A stretch of DNA of 64,000 nt, taken from the NCBI RefSeq assembly GCF_032062135.1, contig NC_092861.1, forward strand, positions 140,485,789-140,549,788, written 5' to 3'. The number at the start of each line of letters is the position of its first letter. Position 1 is the stretch's first letter. The notes under the pieces were generated by a model, which was not told where the DNA came from, searched no databases, and worked only from the letters and a program-made list of their open reading frames with translations. The stretch is from Pyxicephalus adspersus. Lineage: Eukaryota > Chordata > Amphibia > Anura > Pyxicephalidae. Below are positions 33,092-46,177 of the stretch, piece by piece. The translations under genes were made by a program, and so were the position numbers.

Positions 33092-34626
33092 AATGTTTCC
33101 ACTCTAGCAAGTATGTGAACTTCACTGCAAAAGACAAGAATGTGAAGTCTGTAGGGGACAGAAAAATGGAAACCTGAACAGAGAATTAGAAAATAATTTC
33201 TCTGCAATCATATTAATAATCAGTCTTGAAACACAGTCCTTGATTTTGTATACACTGTTAATATTCCCAGCAGTATTTGCTAGGACATTGCAGATTGTAA
33301 TATAGAAATTGGAATCACTAATGCACTGGCTTATAGGCACGTTTAAAGGCACTAAATTCACATAAAATATTTAAAATATTAACCTAAATCTGTTGCTCTG
33401 GTTAAATCTTTTGCCTGTCTCATCTGCAATGAAACATCTGCCAGCTCGCAGTTATGGAATATGGAACTGCAATACAAAAAGTGAGAACCGGACTGGCTTG
33501 AAAAAAATACAAATCCTCCGGCCGGTGGGCCTTGTACAATCCAAACTCAGTCATTCTATTTTCTTTCTGTGCAAATCCAACCTTATCGATGTTACACTAT
33601 CAGTTTTACAAAATGAGATTATGGTCAGGCTGTGAATATTACAATACTTCTGGTGACCTCTCCTCGTACTAATACTGCAATTGTGAGGTCGCCCTCAGTG
33701 ATAACCACATGTCTAAGCAATCAGAAGATCCAATGATACAATCTACTGAAAATATACTGAAATTATATGCAAATCACTACTTTTACTGTAAAATTTTGGT
33801 TTTTGCTGTCCTCGTTCTTCCTACTGACCCTTCCTGCTGATTGTTTAATGCGAGGGGCAACTTCAGTAACCCATAGAAGGTTTCAGGAGGTAGAGGTGTG
33901 ATAGGCAAAGCTTGACTTTATAGGAAAAAATGTAGTCTGTGAATCTACTGATTATTCTGATATATGGTTTTCACTAAAGACAACCTCTGTTTACACATTT
34001 TTATGCTGTGTTCATTCTTAACAGCCTAGGCTTGTGACAAGTTCACTCCTCGGTGTCAACCGGCAGACCAGCTTTTCCAGTTTAGTTCATATATTCTCTG
34101 AGATCTGGTTACTTCATGAAATCCTGTTCTAATATGGAAATTCTTAGTCTTTCTGATGCAGGAATAATTGCAAAGATTCAGGAAACCTACAATTTAGTAC
34201 TAAGCCAAGATAAGTAATGTAGGAGCTAGAGCTATCACACAAAGTCATAAGGAGTGGTATGGTGTGTGTACATGAGGGTACACCTCTGGTAGAAGAGGGG
34301 TAAAGTATTTGATTTCTCAACTAATTTAATTTTTAGTGTATTTGGATAGCAAGCACAGTACAAACCACAACACATTGACCCTGGCAGCAACTGACCATTT
34401 TTAGCTTTATTTAGGTTTTCAGTTTATTTACCATATGTGGTTCGGCCCACCAATAGCCTTTTCGGTTCATTGAACACTGAGCAGTGATCCCTGAGATTTG
34501 TTGAACTCAATAACAAGCGTCTAAAAAGTTGCTTTTCCTATGTTTTTCTAGAACTTCTTAACAGTCATTCACCAGCATACCAGGGTCACCATCAAGGGGG
34601 AACAAGATGTAGAGGTATGTGTATAC
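33092..34626. other. No gene recognised
   Basis: Short ORFs only. Confidence 0.45.
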
Positions 34627-34850
34627 TGAGCCCTGGTTCAATAAACTTTAAGCTGGAACTTTCAGTCATGGGGAAAGCGAGACCTAAGAAAATTACTTAG
34701 TATGGGGCCCAGAAATTTTCGATGGTCCTGCTATTACTGTAGTGGGCCCTGACACAATAAACTTGACTTTTGACTGCTGGAACTTTTAGACATAGGGAAA
34801 GAGGGGCCAGGAAAAATTACCAATAGGGCAAGATGTTACTGATGGCTGTC
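34627..34850. repeat. Diverged ~117-bp tandem duplication
   Basis: Two consecutive units share GAGCCCTGGTTCAATAAACT / GGGCCCTGACACAATAAACT, GCTGGAACTTT, CATGGGGAAAG / CATAGGGAAAG, AAAATTAC, and GATGGTCCTGC / GATGGCTGTCCTGC. Divergence suggests age. Confidence 0.75.
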
Positions 34851-36658
34851 CTGCAGCATACATTTTGGAACTGTTTTTAGGGTTAAATGTTTGTTAAAGA
34901 CAATTGCTGAAAGGACGTTCAGGATGAACCAACTGTAGAATGTGTCATGAAAGATTCTGCAAACACCTGTCTAAGCTCATCCAAACTTTCATCAGAGGCA
35001 AAAAGCACATTAGAAACAAGCAGGGTCATGAACAAGATGACAAATGTCAGGCAGAGAACATAGTGTAGATACCTAGAAAATAAGACTAAGGCTGGCTATA
35101 TACTTATATAGGCAGATTTTTCCCTTTTTGACTATTTTGTTTGTTTAATCCTTGAATTGAGCAATAATTCATTTTCATTTTTGGATTTGATGACTAGAAT
35201 TACCTTAAAATTAAATGTATAATTGAAGGAAACTTCATCAGGTCAGAAAATATTTGTAGATATCTAAAGAATTTCAGAGGCCTCTAGATCAATCTTCACC
35301 AGCACGTTTCTCTTGTTGTACGGTACATGAAGTCGAGTGTGTGATAGTTTCATTTATTGATTTTGCATCGACAGATAACATTTCTATTGCGCAAGGTAAT
35401 CAAACTAACAACCTAACAAACTAAAATTCAATTCTATAGCTACCTTGAGACGCATGAAGTATCTACTCTCAACTAGAAACTGGACAAGAAGTCAAACACA
35501 AACAATTGTTTTTTTCTCCATGGTATGCAGAACCCTACTAAAATAAATTGACTAATGAAAAAAGCATAAAACAATTGTGGACTGAAAATAGCAGAGCTTG
35601 TCAAATGCATGCGTTATGAGAGCAGGATACAGAAAACATGTTTTTTTTATCTAGTATGACCAAGATTTTGGAAGCTGAAAAAGCATAAAAAGTACATGAC
35701 ACAGATTATAGCCAGAAGCAGACTACAAGGTAAGAAAGTCCATAGACATAAGTGAATGGTAACGCAGGGACAATCCAACCCACTGCTATTTAGCAGGCCC
35801 GTCCATTAAAACAAATGATGAGGCAAGCAGATAAATAGAGGAGGAAGGGAGAGCAGTGATTCAAGCAAAATGATGTAGGCATTTGAGAAGCCTTAGGTAT
35901 CAGGACAGATTTGTAAATCTACATTATTCTTTGGCCAGTTAAACACTGTAAACTCTGCACCCATTTTTATTAGAATAATGTAAATCAGAAGGAAGCACGC
36001 CCTCCCTCTTATACAGTATGGAGTAAATCCATTGGTACTTATGCACTTAAGCCTGGTAAACAATAAATATTAGGGAGATATCGACCATTTCCTGGGTCAT
36101 GCACCCATCGACCAGCTCATGGTCACCTAAACTGTTCCATACCAATAACTTTCCAAAGATAAGAGAGAGACAACTTTTAGTAGAAAGCATGTAGGCAGAG
36201 AATACACAAATCTACCACTTACATGATGAATAATTCTGAGAAAAATTGATTGAGTGAATCTACAACGTTTTTTCACCATTAACAAACACAGTAAACTGGA
36301 GGTTAGATGAAAGTAATCCACCTGTTCCATCTAGAAGTATATATTAGTTCTCCATTTTACTAATAAATATCTGTACATAAGACCAAAATTAGCAACAACT
36401 GAAAGGAAAGAGGGAAAGGGGGTTTGGTTCCTAAAGAGCAACAGTCCCATCAAATGATAGACATTTTGGCTAGCTAGCTTATCCGCAATTGGAAAGGGTC
36501 AGTCACTGGTTACCATCTTGAATCACAGAAAAAAAATTCAAAAAGATTACAAAACATTTACCTTGTGTCTGTTAATAAACATAACAACACATCATATGAG
36601 CAACACGGGGCAACCACTGATGAATGGCACAGACAATGTCAGAATTCACACAATAGAG
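34851..36658. other. No gene recognised
   Basis: Short ORFs only; no repeat family recognised. Confidence 0.45.
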
Positions 36659-36881
36659 CAATGTTTCCCAACTAGGGTTCCTCCAGAGGTTGCAAGGGTG
36701 ACATTCTTCCCAATAGCCAGTAATTAAAGAAGCAATCTTCACACTGACCCCTACACTAATACACTGAGAGATATGAATATAGTATTTATAGCAAGGGTTC
36801 TCTGAAGACCTGAAACTTTTTTAAAGGGTTTTCCATGTTTTTTTAAAGGATTTTCCATGTTGAAAAGGTCGAGAAACACTG
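36659..36881. mobile_element. CAGTGTTTCTCAACC hAT-type element
   Basis: Starts CAATGTTTCCCAACTAGGGT, ends AAAAGGTCGAGAAACACTG. Flanks CAATAGAG and CAATACAG agree at seven of eight positions, a hAT-like 8-bp duplication. Confidence 0.85.
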
Positions 36882-38800
36882 CAATACAGGTTAAAAAAAA
36901 GCTGTTGGCTGGATTCTTCCCTGGTCTGGCAAATGAAAAACAGAATATGGCTGATGATTGTGGATAAAAAATTCTTAAGATTAGTTCTAGGGAAATCAGC
37001 CATTAAATCCATCAAGTATGGACAGAATGGACCAAATGATTCCAGCAAAATATCATACATGTGTGCAGTGATTTGGGACCCCTGACCATTTCAATATACA
37101 TCAAATATTTGATCGAATCAGATGCTCAGACTGGGGAGAAAAATAAGAGTACATCAGCTTGTGTGTATTAGGCCTCCCTATAGAATTCAGAATAAGTATA
37201 TTCATTTTTTTTTTACATTATCAGTTCGTGATTAAGTCTTGTAATTAAAAAAAAAAACAATAACAAAAAGCAGCAGAGGCACCTGTTACCGTAAAATCTG
37301 CTGATATAGCAAGTCTCCTTCTGAGTAAGATTCTCAGATTAGCTCATTTAACCTGAGTTTCAGAACCAGGTTTATACTTTCATTCTGAAATCACTCGGGG
37401 CCTGAGATATTTTTTCAGTTGTGCAACAGCTGCCCCCATTAACATCGATTACTGTAACACTGAACAAGAGTAATATGAGACAAACTTCCTCACCTGTGGT
37501 ATCGAAACCACATCCACCGCTAGAGTCAGGGACTGCTAAACCCCAGAATAAAAACTTCCCAAGGCGGCAAATACAATTCACCCAACTTTAACAACTGTCC
37601 CTGCTATGGAGTCAAAGAGAACAAGACATCAATCTGAACATCTCATCTTTAAGAAGATGTATAGAGGGACGACGAAATGCCTATGTTGTTGTTCCACGTT
37701 TGAGTAAACGTTTGTAGCAATTGTTAATGTATCCAGATACCCTCCTACATGCTGGTTTTCAGTGTAGGAAAAATATATCCCAAAACGCCAAAGCTTTTTG
37801 TGAGCTTGGAGAGTGCTACCATTGACTTGATAACATCTGATGTATGAACCCACTAAAACACCCACTAAAACAAAAAGTTACAGCCAACATATTTGAAACA
37901 TATCGCAAACACCAACTACAAAAGTCTTTCTAAACTTCTAAATGTTTCAATGTTTGTTAATTACTGAACTTAACAATTTATGGACTTTACAAATGCCTAA
38001 TAAATATTAGGTTTGTAGAGTGGATCTGATCAAGTGTATCCAACAAGAAACTTTTATTTTAATTTTATTGAATTTCCTCTTGGAGAATTGGAAGCCCTAC
38101 CCGTATCATTTCCTGTACCGCTACCTCCCACCCCTAGCAATCTCAAGCAGCTATATCTTATTTGCCCCACCAGCAACCATCATCCATGTCTGACAAAACT
38201 GGCCAGATGGGTTTACAGGGACACAGAGAACAATAAAGTAATATTTTCATTTGGTTTAGTGTAGTCCTTAACTTCATAGGAGAGCTGACTCAAAGTTATG
38301 TTTTCACTGAAACTAGAAAAAGTCTGTTCCTTTAACGGTTTTCTTTATTTCAGTGTGTAATTAAACACAAACAACGTATGAAATGGTGACTCATGGCTCC
38401 AGGATTTACAGTTTCATTGCCACAGTTAGTGGCTGATGATGACACCATTGCCAAACAGGCCAGATTTCATACATTGTTTGTGTCAAGTTGCAATGCCAAA
38501 TCACTGCTGCAGTAAATGTGCTGGGGATGGGGGCTTGGTCTGAAAACCAGAAAAGGACTATATGGTACCTGACATCTTGAACTGGAAGACCCTGCAATAT
38601 TGAGTTCAGACTGTACAAGGTTTACCCACAAGATGTTCCATGACAGAGAGACCACCAGTACAACTTTGTTCTCTGGGTGAAGCTTAGGCCTACACTGGCA
38701 ATTTGACAAATCTGATCTTTAGCACAAGGAAGTGTGATGTGCTGTCAGCTAATCTTGCTGAGCCAGGCTTATAAAAAAAGTCATGTTGTTTTGAGACAGT
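36882..38800. other. No gene recognised
   Basis: Short ORFs only. Confidence 0.45.
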
Positions 38801-39024
38801 GGGCCTGATTTATTAAATCTCTCCAAATCTGGGGAGAATACACTTTCATCAGTGAAGCTGGGTGATCCAGCAAACCTGGAATTGATTTCCTAAAAGTCAT
38901 TTGCTATTTATTAGAAAATATTTTGAATCCTGGGCTAGATTTATTTCAGGTTTGCTGGATCACCCAGCTTCACTGATAAAAGTGTATTCTCTTCAGCCAT
39001 GGAGAGCTTTATTAAATCAGGCCC
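38801..39024. mobile_element. Palindromic MITE, copy 4
   Basis: GGGCCTGATTTATTAAATC ... TATTAAATCAGGCCC, AGT on both sides (38798-38800, 39025-39027). 224 bp. The best preserved palindrome: GAAGCTGGGTGATCCAGCAA then ACCTGGAAT opposes TTGCTGGATCACCCAGCTTC. Confidence 0.95.
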
Positions 39025-40094
39025 AGTGTGTCTTCATAGGTGAGCAAGTGTCCAGAAGGAGTGAAGGAAAGGAGATGAGGAGCATGGGAATGTGCTAAAG
39101 TGCAGTCCCTCTTCTTTCTATTTCTACTAATGGTGGCATCTGGGCTCCCATATAGACAGATCCCCACCATCCTGAGCATGATACCATCTTGCTATATACT
39201 GTAAGCCCCATCCTGAAAAAATTAACATAATTTTGGAGAACAGAAACGCACCTGTTAGCCACATCACAGAGGTGCACAGACACAGTAGGGCTTACCAGGT
39301 GGCACATTAACAGTTGTCGGCATGAAGGAGAGGATATAGACCCTAAAAAGGGCTAGGGTGCAGAATCTAAGTGCACTCATTAGATTTTTACCTAATTTAA
39401 CTTTAATGTCAGATGAACTTTACTGGCTAGGGCACTAGTTTGTGGCCCTGGGACATACCTATACAGAGGGTAATATTCAGGGACAAAGGCAAAGAACAGG
39501 GACAGGCCAGAGGTCAAGTCATTTACTTAACAAATGTAGTCAGCAACAGACTAACTAGTCATTAATTAGAGAGGCAAGAATGCACAAGAACTTAGGGAGC
39601 ATTTAAGGTCTGCAGCAGAAATGGTGGCCCAGCATTGGCTCAGTGTCATGTTTTGAATGCCGACCTATTCCTTTGCCTTAGAAGGCGGTGGCAATTAGCA
39701 GGCTGTCTAGTTGTGATGGTGGCTCTCCAGGAACTAAAGCATACGTGAGGTCTGCACCTTAAGATCTCTCCCTTCTAGGTAGATACACTTTAGGTAAAGT
39801 TCCACCTACTTCGTCATTAGAGCCATAACTATAAGCAAGTGAATTTTTTTAACATGCATAGTTCTACCCCGCACACTTTATCTCTTTTCAGTTAGAACGC
39901 ATAACAAAACCAAAATTTGTAAACTCAAATGAGGAAAGTCACAAACTCACAATGGTGTTTTTCCAATAAATTAAGCTGCACTGTAGTTCCTTTTATAGCA
40001 TATATCTCTACTTAACCCCACTTTTACTGCAAACTTTTAGAGATCAAGGTCCTGTGCAAAGTTCAACTTTAATCAGTACATAGAAAGTAGAATT
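39025..40094. other. No gene recognised
   Basis: Short ORFs only. Confidence 0.45.
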
Positions 40095-40325
40095 AGGCAG
40101 ACTAGTGGCTTGGTAGTTAGCACCCTTGCCTTGTGGAACTAGGGTTCCAGGCTTGAGTCTCGTTCAAGATGCTTTTGGCATGGAGTTTATTCCTCCTGTG
40201 TTTGCATGCATTTCCTCTGGGTACTCTGATTTCATTTCAAAAACATACTGATAGGCTAATTGGCTTCCCCCCAAAATTGAACCTAAAGTATGTTAGGGAC
40301 ATTTGTATGAGCACTTGTTTTAGAA
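40095..40325 (+). mobile_element. tRNA-derived SINE with L2-like body
   Basis: A degenerate tRNA-like head (GTGGCTTGGTAGTTAGCAC as box A, GGTTCCAGGC in the box B place), then GCATGGAGTTTATTCCTCCT, GCATTTCCTCTGGGTACTCT, CAAAAACATACTGATAGGCT and AATTGGCTTCCCCCCAAAAT. The L2-like 3' end is missing. I recognise this family from frog genomes. Confidence 0.75.
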
Positions 40326-40474
40326 CATAAGTACAATTGAATACAATTATTATTTAAAAAACATATAATGCTGAATCTGGACACATGACCTACAATCATG
40401 GCCAAAACCATTGGCACCCTTGCATTTATGTCAGAAAATGCATTGAAAATGCATGATTGTATACCTTACACGTA

Positions 40475-41075
40475 CACTATATAGTCAAAAACATAAAGAC
40501 GCCTTACCATTACACCTATACTATATAAACAAATGTATATCCGCAAGCCTACACAATATAGCTAGAAGTATCTGGACACCTGACCACTATATCAACAATA
40601 TTTGGCCTAATGCATGCAAAGTCATCCTTTCAAATAATTGTGTTCAGGTATTTCCAATGAAGAAGACTGTTAATGCTACAGCTCACAAAGACAACTGTGT
40701 ACTTTCACCTGCGTAGTAGCAGTCTGGGGAAGACTGTTCCAGCATGACATTGTACACAGCCAGCTCCATAAAGATGTGGACTGGTTTGGAGTCGAAGAAC
40801 TGCAAAGAAACCCTGACCTCAACCCCACTGCATGCCAGGTCTTCTTCTCCAACATCTGTACCAGACCTCACAAATGACCTCAAAGCTTTCCCCGGAGACT
40901 GAAGGCTTTAATAGCCTCATGGGAAATGGTGGGTGCATATAAATGGCCATGGTTTTGTAGTGGGATATCCAACAAGCTCGTGTCTTTGTCTTACACCCAC
41001 ATAGAGAAGGAGAGGAATCCTAATAAATGCAAATGGTTATCTAAAGGGGTATCCAACAAGCTGATATGGAGGGCT
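40475..41075 (+). pseudogene. Tc1-like element, internally deleted
   Basis: Starts near ACTATATAGTCAAAAACATA, a decayed form of the ACTATATGGNCAAAAGTAT terminus of a common fish/frog Tc1 family. GTGTTCAGGTATTTCCAATG, CTACAGCTCACAAAGACAAC, AGTCTGGGGAAGACTG and GGATATCCAACAAGCTC follow the element's order with gaps. Most of the catalytic region is gone and stops are frequent. Confidence 0.7.
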
Positions 41076-42603
41076 CACATGTCTTAAAAAAACATAAAAG
41101 GCGATATTGTAAAGCTGGCTACATCTTTGTATTAAAAAAACTGTAGAAAGTAAGGTAACCTACAGCAGCCAATCTGCTTTTTTTTGCATTTTATGGTAGA
41201 TGTGGGTTGCCTTTATTCTGCAAAGTCACTATTTAAATAACCTTATTTGAATATAAAAAACCATTATAACTCAGTATCATTTTTTCTGCACACAGGCTCA
41301 TCACGTGAAAAAACCCTCGTCTATTCATACTATTAGACTCTTCAGCACAGCGTAAATCACAAACCACAACAGGATATAGTGATCATTCTTTCCATGTCTC
41401 AGAATATACCATGAAGCCACCATGTCACTTACAACAGCTTACAAATATCAAGTTACTGGTGAATTCTTGGATGTATATTTTTATTCCTGAGTGTCCAACT
41501 AAATGAGCACAACCCACAAAAATAGCACAAGCCTGATCTATTATTGCCAAGGCATGTTACATTCATTTTCTGCAAATAAAGATGTATTGCAGTTTCTTAA
41601 ACATCAACTCTGCTTGAGTGAAGCTGTCTCTACTCGGTTAAACAAGGTGAAAACAAGGTGCAGCAGGATTGCAGTCATTTTGTAGGACTATTCACACTTA
41701 CCAAAATGTGTGAAAAAGGCAGATGTAATGCATGCTAAGGTACATTTTCATTTTTTGTGCGCCAATGTTTTTTTAAGAATTTTGGTGCTTTTTTTTGCAT
41801 GCATTTTGTAAGCTAACTGAAAGAATTTTTTTTTTTCCAAATAGTATTCCAGGTTTAGGATTATTTATAGGGGTCTATTTATAAAAGTTTTCACCTACCA
41901 TTATTATATAACTTTAACCAGAAATGAACAGATTGGTTAATTTGTATTCAATTGTAAATGTGTGAGTTAACTTATGCTCTTAATTTTTTCCTATTGAATC
42001 CAATGTAAAAAAATGTGTACATTTTGGGTAAACGTTTGCAAACATTTATAAGTAGAACCTTTTAACAGAATCTTTTTAAAGAACCTTTATAAATAGTTCT
42101 GTACATAGGGGCAGCCTTACAGTACTTGCCCATTATATATGCAGATTCTGCTTCCTGCTAGATGTGGCTGTGCTTTGAAGCGCCTTCACTTTAAAGCTCC
42201 TTCATTGAAGATAATGCAATTTTGCTATGTTGAAATGAGGGTATGCAGAGGGGAAGGATGATGTAAGTTCCACGTTGATTTAGCTAAGAGCAGGTCCGGA
42301 CCTTCTTCAGGATCGAGCGATCCCTTGTGGCCCCCTATGGCTGGTTCCTTGCTGCTGATCAGTCACTTGCAGTGCTGGTTCTTAAAGAGCTATGTTGACA
42401 GCTCTAGAACAGTACTAGAACCATCCACTACTACCCCCATTCATTCTAAATGGAGCTGCCTCCAGAAGGAGCTACATATGGGGTCTCGGCAGAGGCAGCC
42501 TCTCCTGGAATGAGGAAGTGGCAAACAAAATTAAACCTTGTGGTCAGTGTGAACATAGCCTAAAGGTTACACTGAGATAAGACTTCTTTCCCTGCTTCTC
42601 AGT
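41076..42603. other. No gene recognised
   Basis: Short ORFs only. Confidence 0.45.
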
Positions 42604-42995
42604 GCCAACATGCTATTATTATTACCTTGTATTTATATAGCTTCAACATGCTATCCAGCGCTTTACAAAGTCCATAGTCATGTCAATAACTGCCCCTCAA
42701 AGGGGCTCACAATTTAATGTTCATACCATAGTCATAGTCATATGTCATTAACCCCGGCTAAGGTCAATTTGTTGATGTCAATTATTATTATTATTATTAT
42801 TATTATTAAACAGGATTTATATAGCGCCAACATATTACGCAGCGCTGTACATTAAATAGGGATTGCAAATGACAGACTAATACAGACAGTGATACAGGAG
42901 GGGAGGACCCTGCCCCGAAGAGCTTACAGTCAATTACCCTAACTGCATGTTTTTGGAATGTGGGAGGAAACCCATGCCCAATATTGATATCAGGT
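42604..42995 (-). mobile_element. SINE with L2-like tail (minus), containing a nested L2-type tail
   Basis: Outer copy: CTTGTATTTATATAGCTTC, ATCCAGCGCTTTACAAAGTC, AAAGGGGCTCACAATTTAAT, CTAAGGTCAATTTG, then after the insert AATTACCCTAACTGCATGTT and TTTGGAATGTGGGAGGAAAC. Inner copy 42781-42930: (ATT)n, AAACAGGATTTATATAGCGC, to CCTGCCCCGAAGAGCTTACA. GTCAATT stands on both sides of the insert (42776-42782 and about 42929-42935), a likely target duplication. Confidence 0.8.
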
Positions 42996-43617
42996 ATATC
43001 AGGAATTATAGTAAAAGTATGAATGAAGAAGACTTTGGAAATGAGAGATGATGCAGCAACAGAAAAATCTCTGTTGAAGGGGACTTAGGAGTTATGTCTA
43101 CCATAATACCGGTATGCAAATATGCAGTTTTACATTATGGTAGAAGCTGCTGGTAGCACCAATAGTTAGGTTCCATTTAAGCAACTTGACATTTTAAGGT
43201 CCTAAACTCAAAAATTAACTTGAGGTCCCACCAGTAATCTTTGCTGCTGCTAGAAAAAAACGACAGTCTGATTATTTACAGAATTTGACCAGTTGATGAT
43301 TTCAGTCCTTTTCTACCATGAGTCATTGAGGCCAAGATGTTTTCAAGTTTCCTAAATCAGAGGCACTGATTTGCTTACTTTTTCAAAGTAGCCATTCAGT
43401 ACTTCTGCCTCACAAAGGACCCACGACAGTTGGCCTGACAAGAAAAAATAGGGGTTGAAAATAAAAAATAGGGGTTGCCGGGCTGACATTTTTAATAGCA
43501 GCAAGGAAACTGGCAATCCATAGAAAAGTGTTAATTTTGTTGGTTCTAAAATGCAAAAAACAACAAATATGTTAATAAGAAAGCAAACGGCATGTGAGAT
43601 CTTAGGTCTGTATACAT
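42996..43617. other. No gene recognised
   Basis: Short ORFs only; a 17-bp AAATAGGGGTTG-type repeat occurs twice near 43450-43475. Confidence 0.4.
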
Positions 43618-43858
43618 CAGCATTTCTCAACCACGGTTCTGTGGAACTCTAAAGTTCCTCCAGAGACTGCTAGAGGTTCCTTGAGCAATGAACAATGAAT
43701 TTGTGACTCTCAGGTCAGCTTTCCTGACACCAATGATCTTTTTGGCTATCTGTAAGGGTGAGATTCTTCCCACTGGCCAGAAATGTAAAAGGTTTTTCTC
43801 TAAATTATTCTGAGATTTTTTCAAGGGTACCTCAAAATATAAAGGTTGATAATTGCTG
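43618..43858. mobile_element. CAGTGTTTCTCAACC hAT-type element
   Basis: CAGCATTTCTCAACCACGGT ... AAAGGTTGATAATTGCTG with flanks GTATACAT (43610-43617) and GTATAGAT (43859-43866), seven of eight matching. Interior blocks: AGAGGTTCCTTGAGCAATGA, TCAGGTCAGCTTTCCTGACA, TTTTTGGCTATCTGTAAGGG. Confidence 0.9.
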
Positions 43859-43866
43859 GTATAGAT

Positions 43867-44912
43867 GCTCATTTACAGGATCCACAGCTACAAATGTGTT
43901 AATTTAATTTGAAAAGTTATATTCAAAATGTTATAGGTAAAAGGTTATTATAATCAACATAGTTTCTTTGAAAATTTGCCCTATTCAATGTTGGCTTTAT
44001 TTGGTCTTTGATATAGAACAAAGCTGAAGTCAAACCTTGTATTCTACATTAGATTTAGACCTTGTAATTCTCTGTAAAAAACAAATTCAAAAACTGAAAA
44101 ACTTCTAATAATGGTAACCAATTTATTAGACTCCTTTAAAAACTTAAGACATTTTTTTGAATGAATATAGTTCCACAGCAGGGAAAATTAGGTCCTAATT
44201 ATATTTAAGAAATACTGTATATTTTACACAGTTGGTAAAAAAAAATTAATTTCAACTAAAACAGAGTTAAAAAAATATCTTAAGCACCTAGCTTCCTCTA
44301 AACCCTGAGGTTATAGGAAATAAAAGAAAAACCCTCATAAAATGTGATCCAATTTGTCGTCACATGGAAAAAATTCCTTCCTAACCTCTGTATAAATCTT
44401 CAACCTGGCTACATTTTTTTAGTAAACAATTTTAGACATAAAGAATTCTCCAATTCTAAAAGATAGTTTGATAATATTTTATTTTAAATAAGATATAAAA
44501 ACAATGTTTTAGTAGGTTCTTAACTAGGAGACAATAACACCTAATAGTTATTCAACACCACCCCAAAAAATCAAACCCAGCCTAGGAAGACAGACTAAAT
44601 TAGAACACTAATTACACAGAATAATCTATGTATATTATTGATGAGTACATCAAATTATATGAAGGACGCTGCACAATACAGCTCAATAGATTAATGAATA
44701 ACTCAGAAAGGATGATATGCCAATGTTAATTAATAACCTTGGGAGTATTGGAATTTATGACTGTATGCCATGAAATGACATAATATGTTCTTCTGGATAG
44801 CCTATTTTATATTATTTAGAAAGTAGAAGAAAATATTGTTCAAGCATTACTAAAAAATCTGTAGGAATTTATCAAGGGCACTGTGTCATTTTGTTAGCTT
44901 ATGCCTTTTGCT
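43867..44912. other. No gene recognised
   Basis: AT-rich. GGAAAAAATTCCTTCCTAAC near 44365 resembles a block of the 24.8-kb repeat, but I cannot trace a full copy. Confidence 0.4.
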
Positions 44913-45010
44913 GAAGGGGTTCGACCAGTGCTAAGGAGTAACCACCCGGCTGTTTTTGGGTGGTTACTAAAGTTGGGTCAGGATACAGGGGTCGCCACCC
45001 ACATGGAGAA
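44913..45010. mobile_element. Stem-loop repeat, copy A
   Basis: AGTAACCACCCGGCTGTTTT then TGGGTGGTTACT: an 11-bp perfect stem (AGTAACCACCC / GGGTGGTTACT) around a GGCTGTTTTT loop, followed by GTTGGGTCAGGATACAGGGG and GCCACCCAC. The same order appears at 61843-62006; outer ends less preserved. Confidence 0.7.
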
Positions 45011-45966
45011 GTGTTAGGAGCAGGGGTGAAGTTACAATTTAAGTTACAGCCTAATGGGTTAAAGTTTAAGGTTATAGTTGATGTTGACAAAGCAGCATTT
45101 TTGATTCACCAGCCAAAAAGTATTTTTTTACTCAAAAATTTAGTAGTGCTTACACATACTATTTTGTTTCAAGGAAAGCATAGTTTTGAATGACTGATTC
45201 ATGTAATGCGTTTAAGCATATCCTGCCAGTTAATCATATCTTATGGGTTAAAGTCTGAGGTTTTTATACAAAAAGTTTAATAAAGAACATAGTTTTCTGA
45301 TCATTATTAAGTTTACAAAATAAAATAAGTTCAGTGCAGAGTTGAAAATAGGTTCCTATGGGCAACAATGTGTTTTCTTGAGAACACAATAAAGATTTAT
45401 ACTAGAATATTGTTGCCCAAAACAATCGTTCATGATTACTGAGATGAAAATCTAGCCTTGTTACAGGTATACCATGATGTATGTTTTCACCTCTTTTTAG
45501 GTGAAGCTCCTCAGCAATTGTCAAACCCCCGTGTGTACAGAAACTGTCCTTAAAACTATCACCCAAAATATTCACTAACAATCATGAATTAGTTAATAAA
45601 AAGGCTTGATGTGGTTGTATACCTCTACCAACTAAATTGCTGTGCCATATTGTAGGATTGCACCTGAATTTTTTTTAATGATAAAATGAAACTAAAATAA
45701 AAATTCTGTGTCATATTTAGCTATGTAATTAGTATTTCCAATTTTAATTGGCTGAAGTTGCTGCAAACAAAGGACATTATGGTATATATAACAAAAGTAT
45801 AGTATAGTAATGTATAGCAAAGTATAGTATAGCTTTTGAATACAAAAATGCAAGAATTGTATGTCAATCAATGTATATACATTTAATGTCAACAAAGAAG
45901 GTAACTAAGCATTAGGACAAGGGGAAACAAGGAAACATTAAATTCCATTTTCAAGCATAAAACTAT
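45011..45966. other. No gene recognised
   Basis: AT-rich, short ORFs only. Confidence 0.45.
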
Positions 45967-46174
45967 GGCCCTGATTTATTAAAGCTCTCAAAGGCTGGGG
46001 AGTGAAGCTGGGTGATCCAGAAAACCTAGAATGGATTTCCTAAAATACATTTGATATGTGTTAGCAAATGTTTTCAGTTCTGGACCAGATCCATTCAAGG
46101 TTTGCTGGATCACTCAGCTTGACTGATGAAAGTGTATTCTCTCCAGTCTTGGAAAGCTTTAATAAATCAGGGCC
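45967..46174. mobile_element. Palindromic MITE, copy 5
   Basis: GGCCCTGATTTATTAAAGC ... GCTTTAATAAATCAGGGCC, TAT on both sides (45964-45966, 46175-46177). 208 bp; about 15 bp missing from the left arm (no AATACACTTTCATCA). Its ends are the cleanest inverted repeats of the family. Confidence 0.94.
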
Positions 46175-46177
46175 TAT

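Noticed and set aside
40095..40325. Functional tRNA gene
   Set aside because: Boxes A and B are degenerate, there is no cloverleaf or anticodon arm, and the body is that of a SINE.
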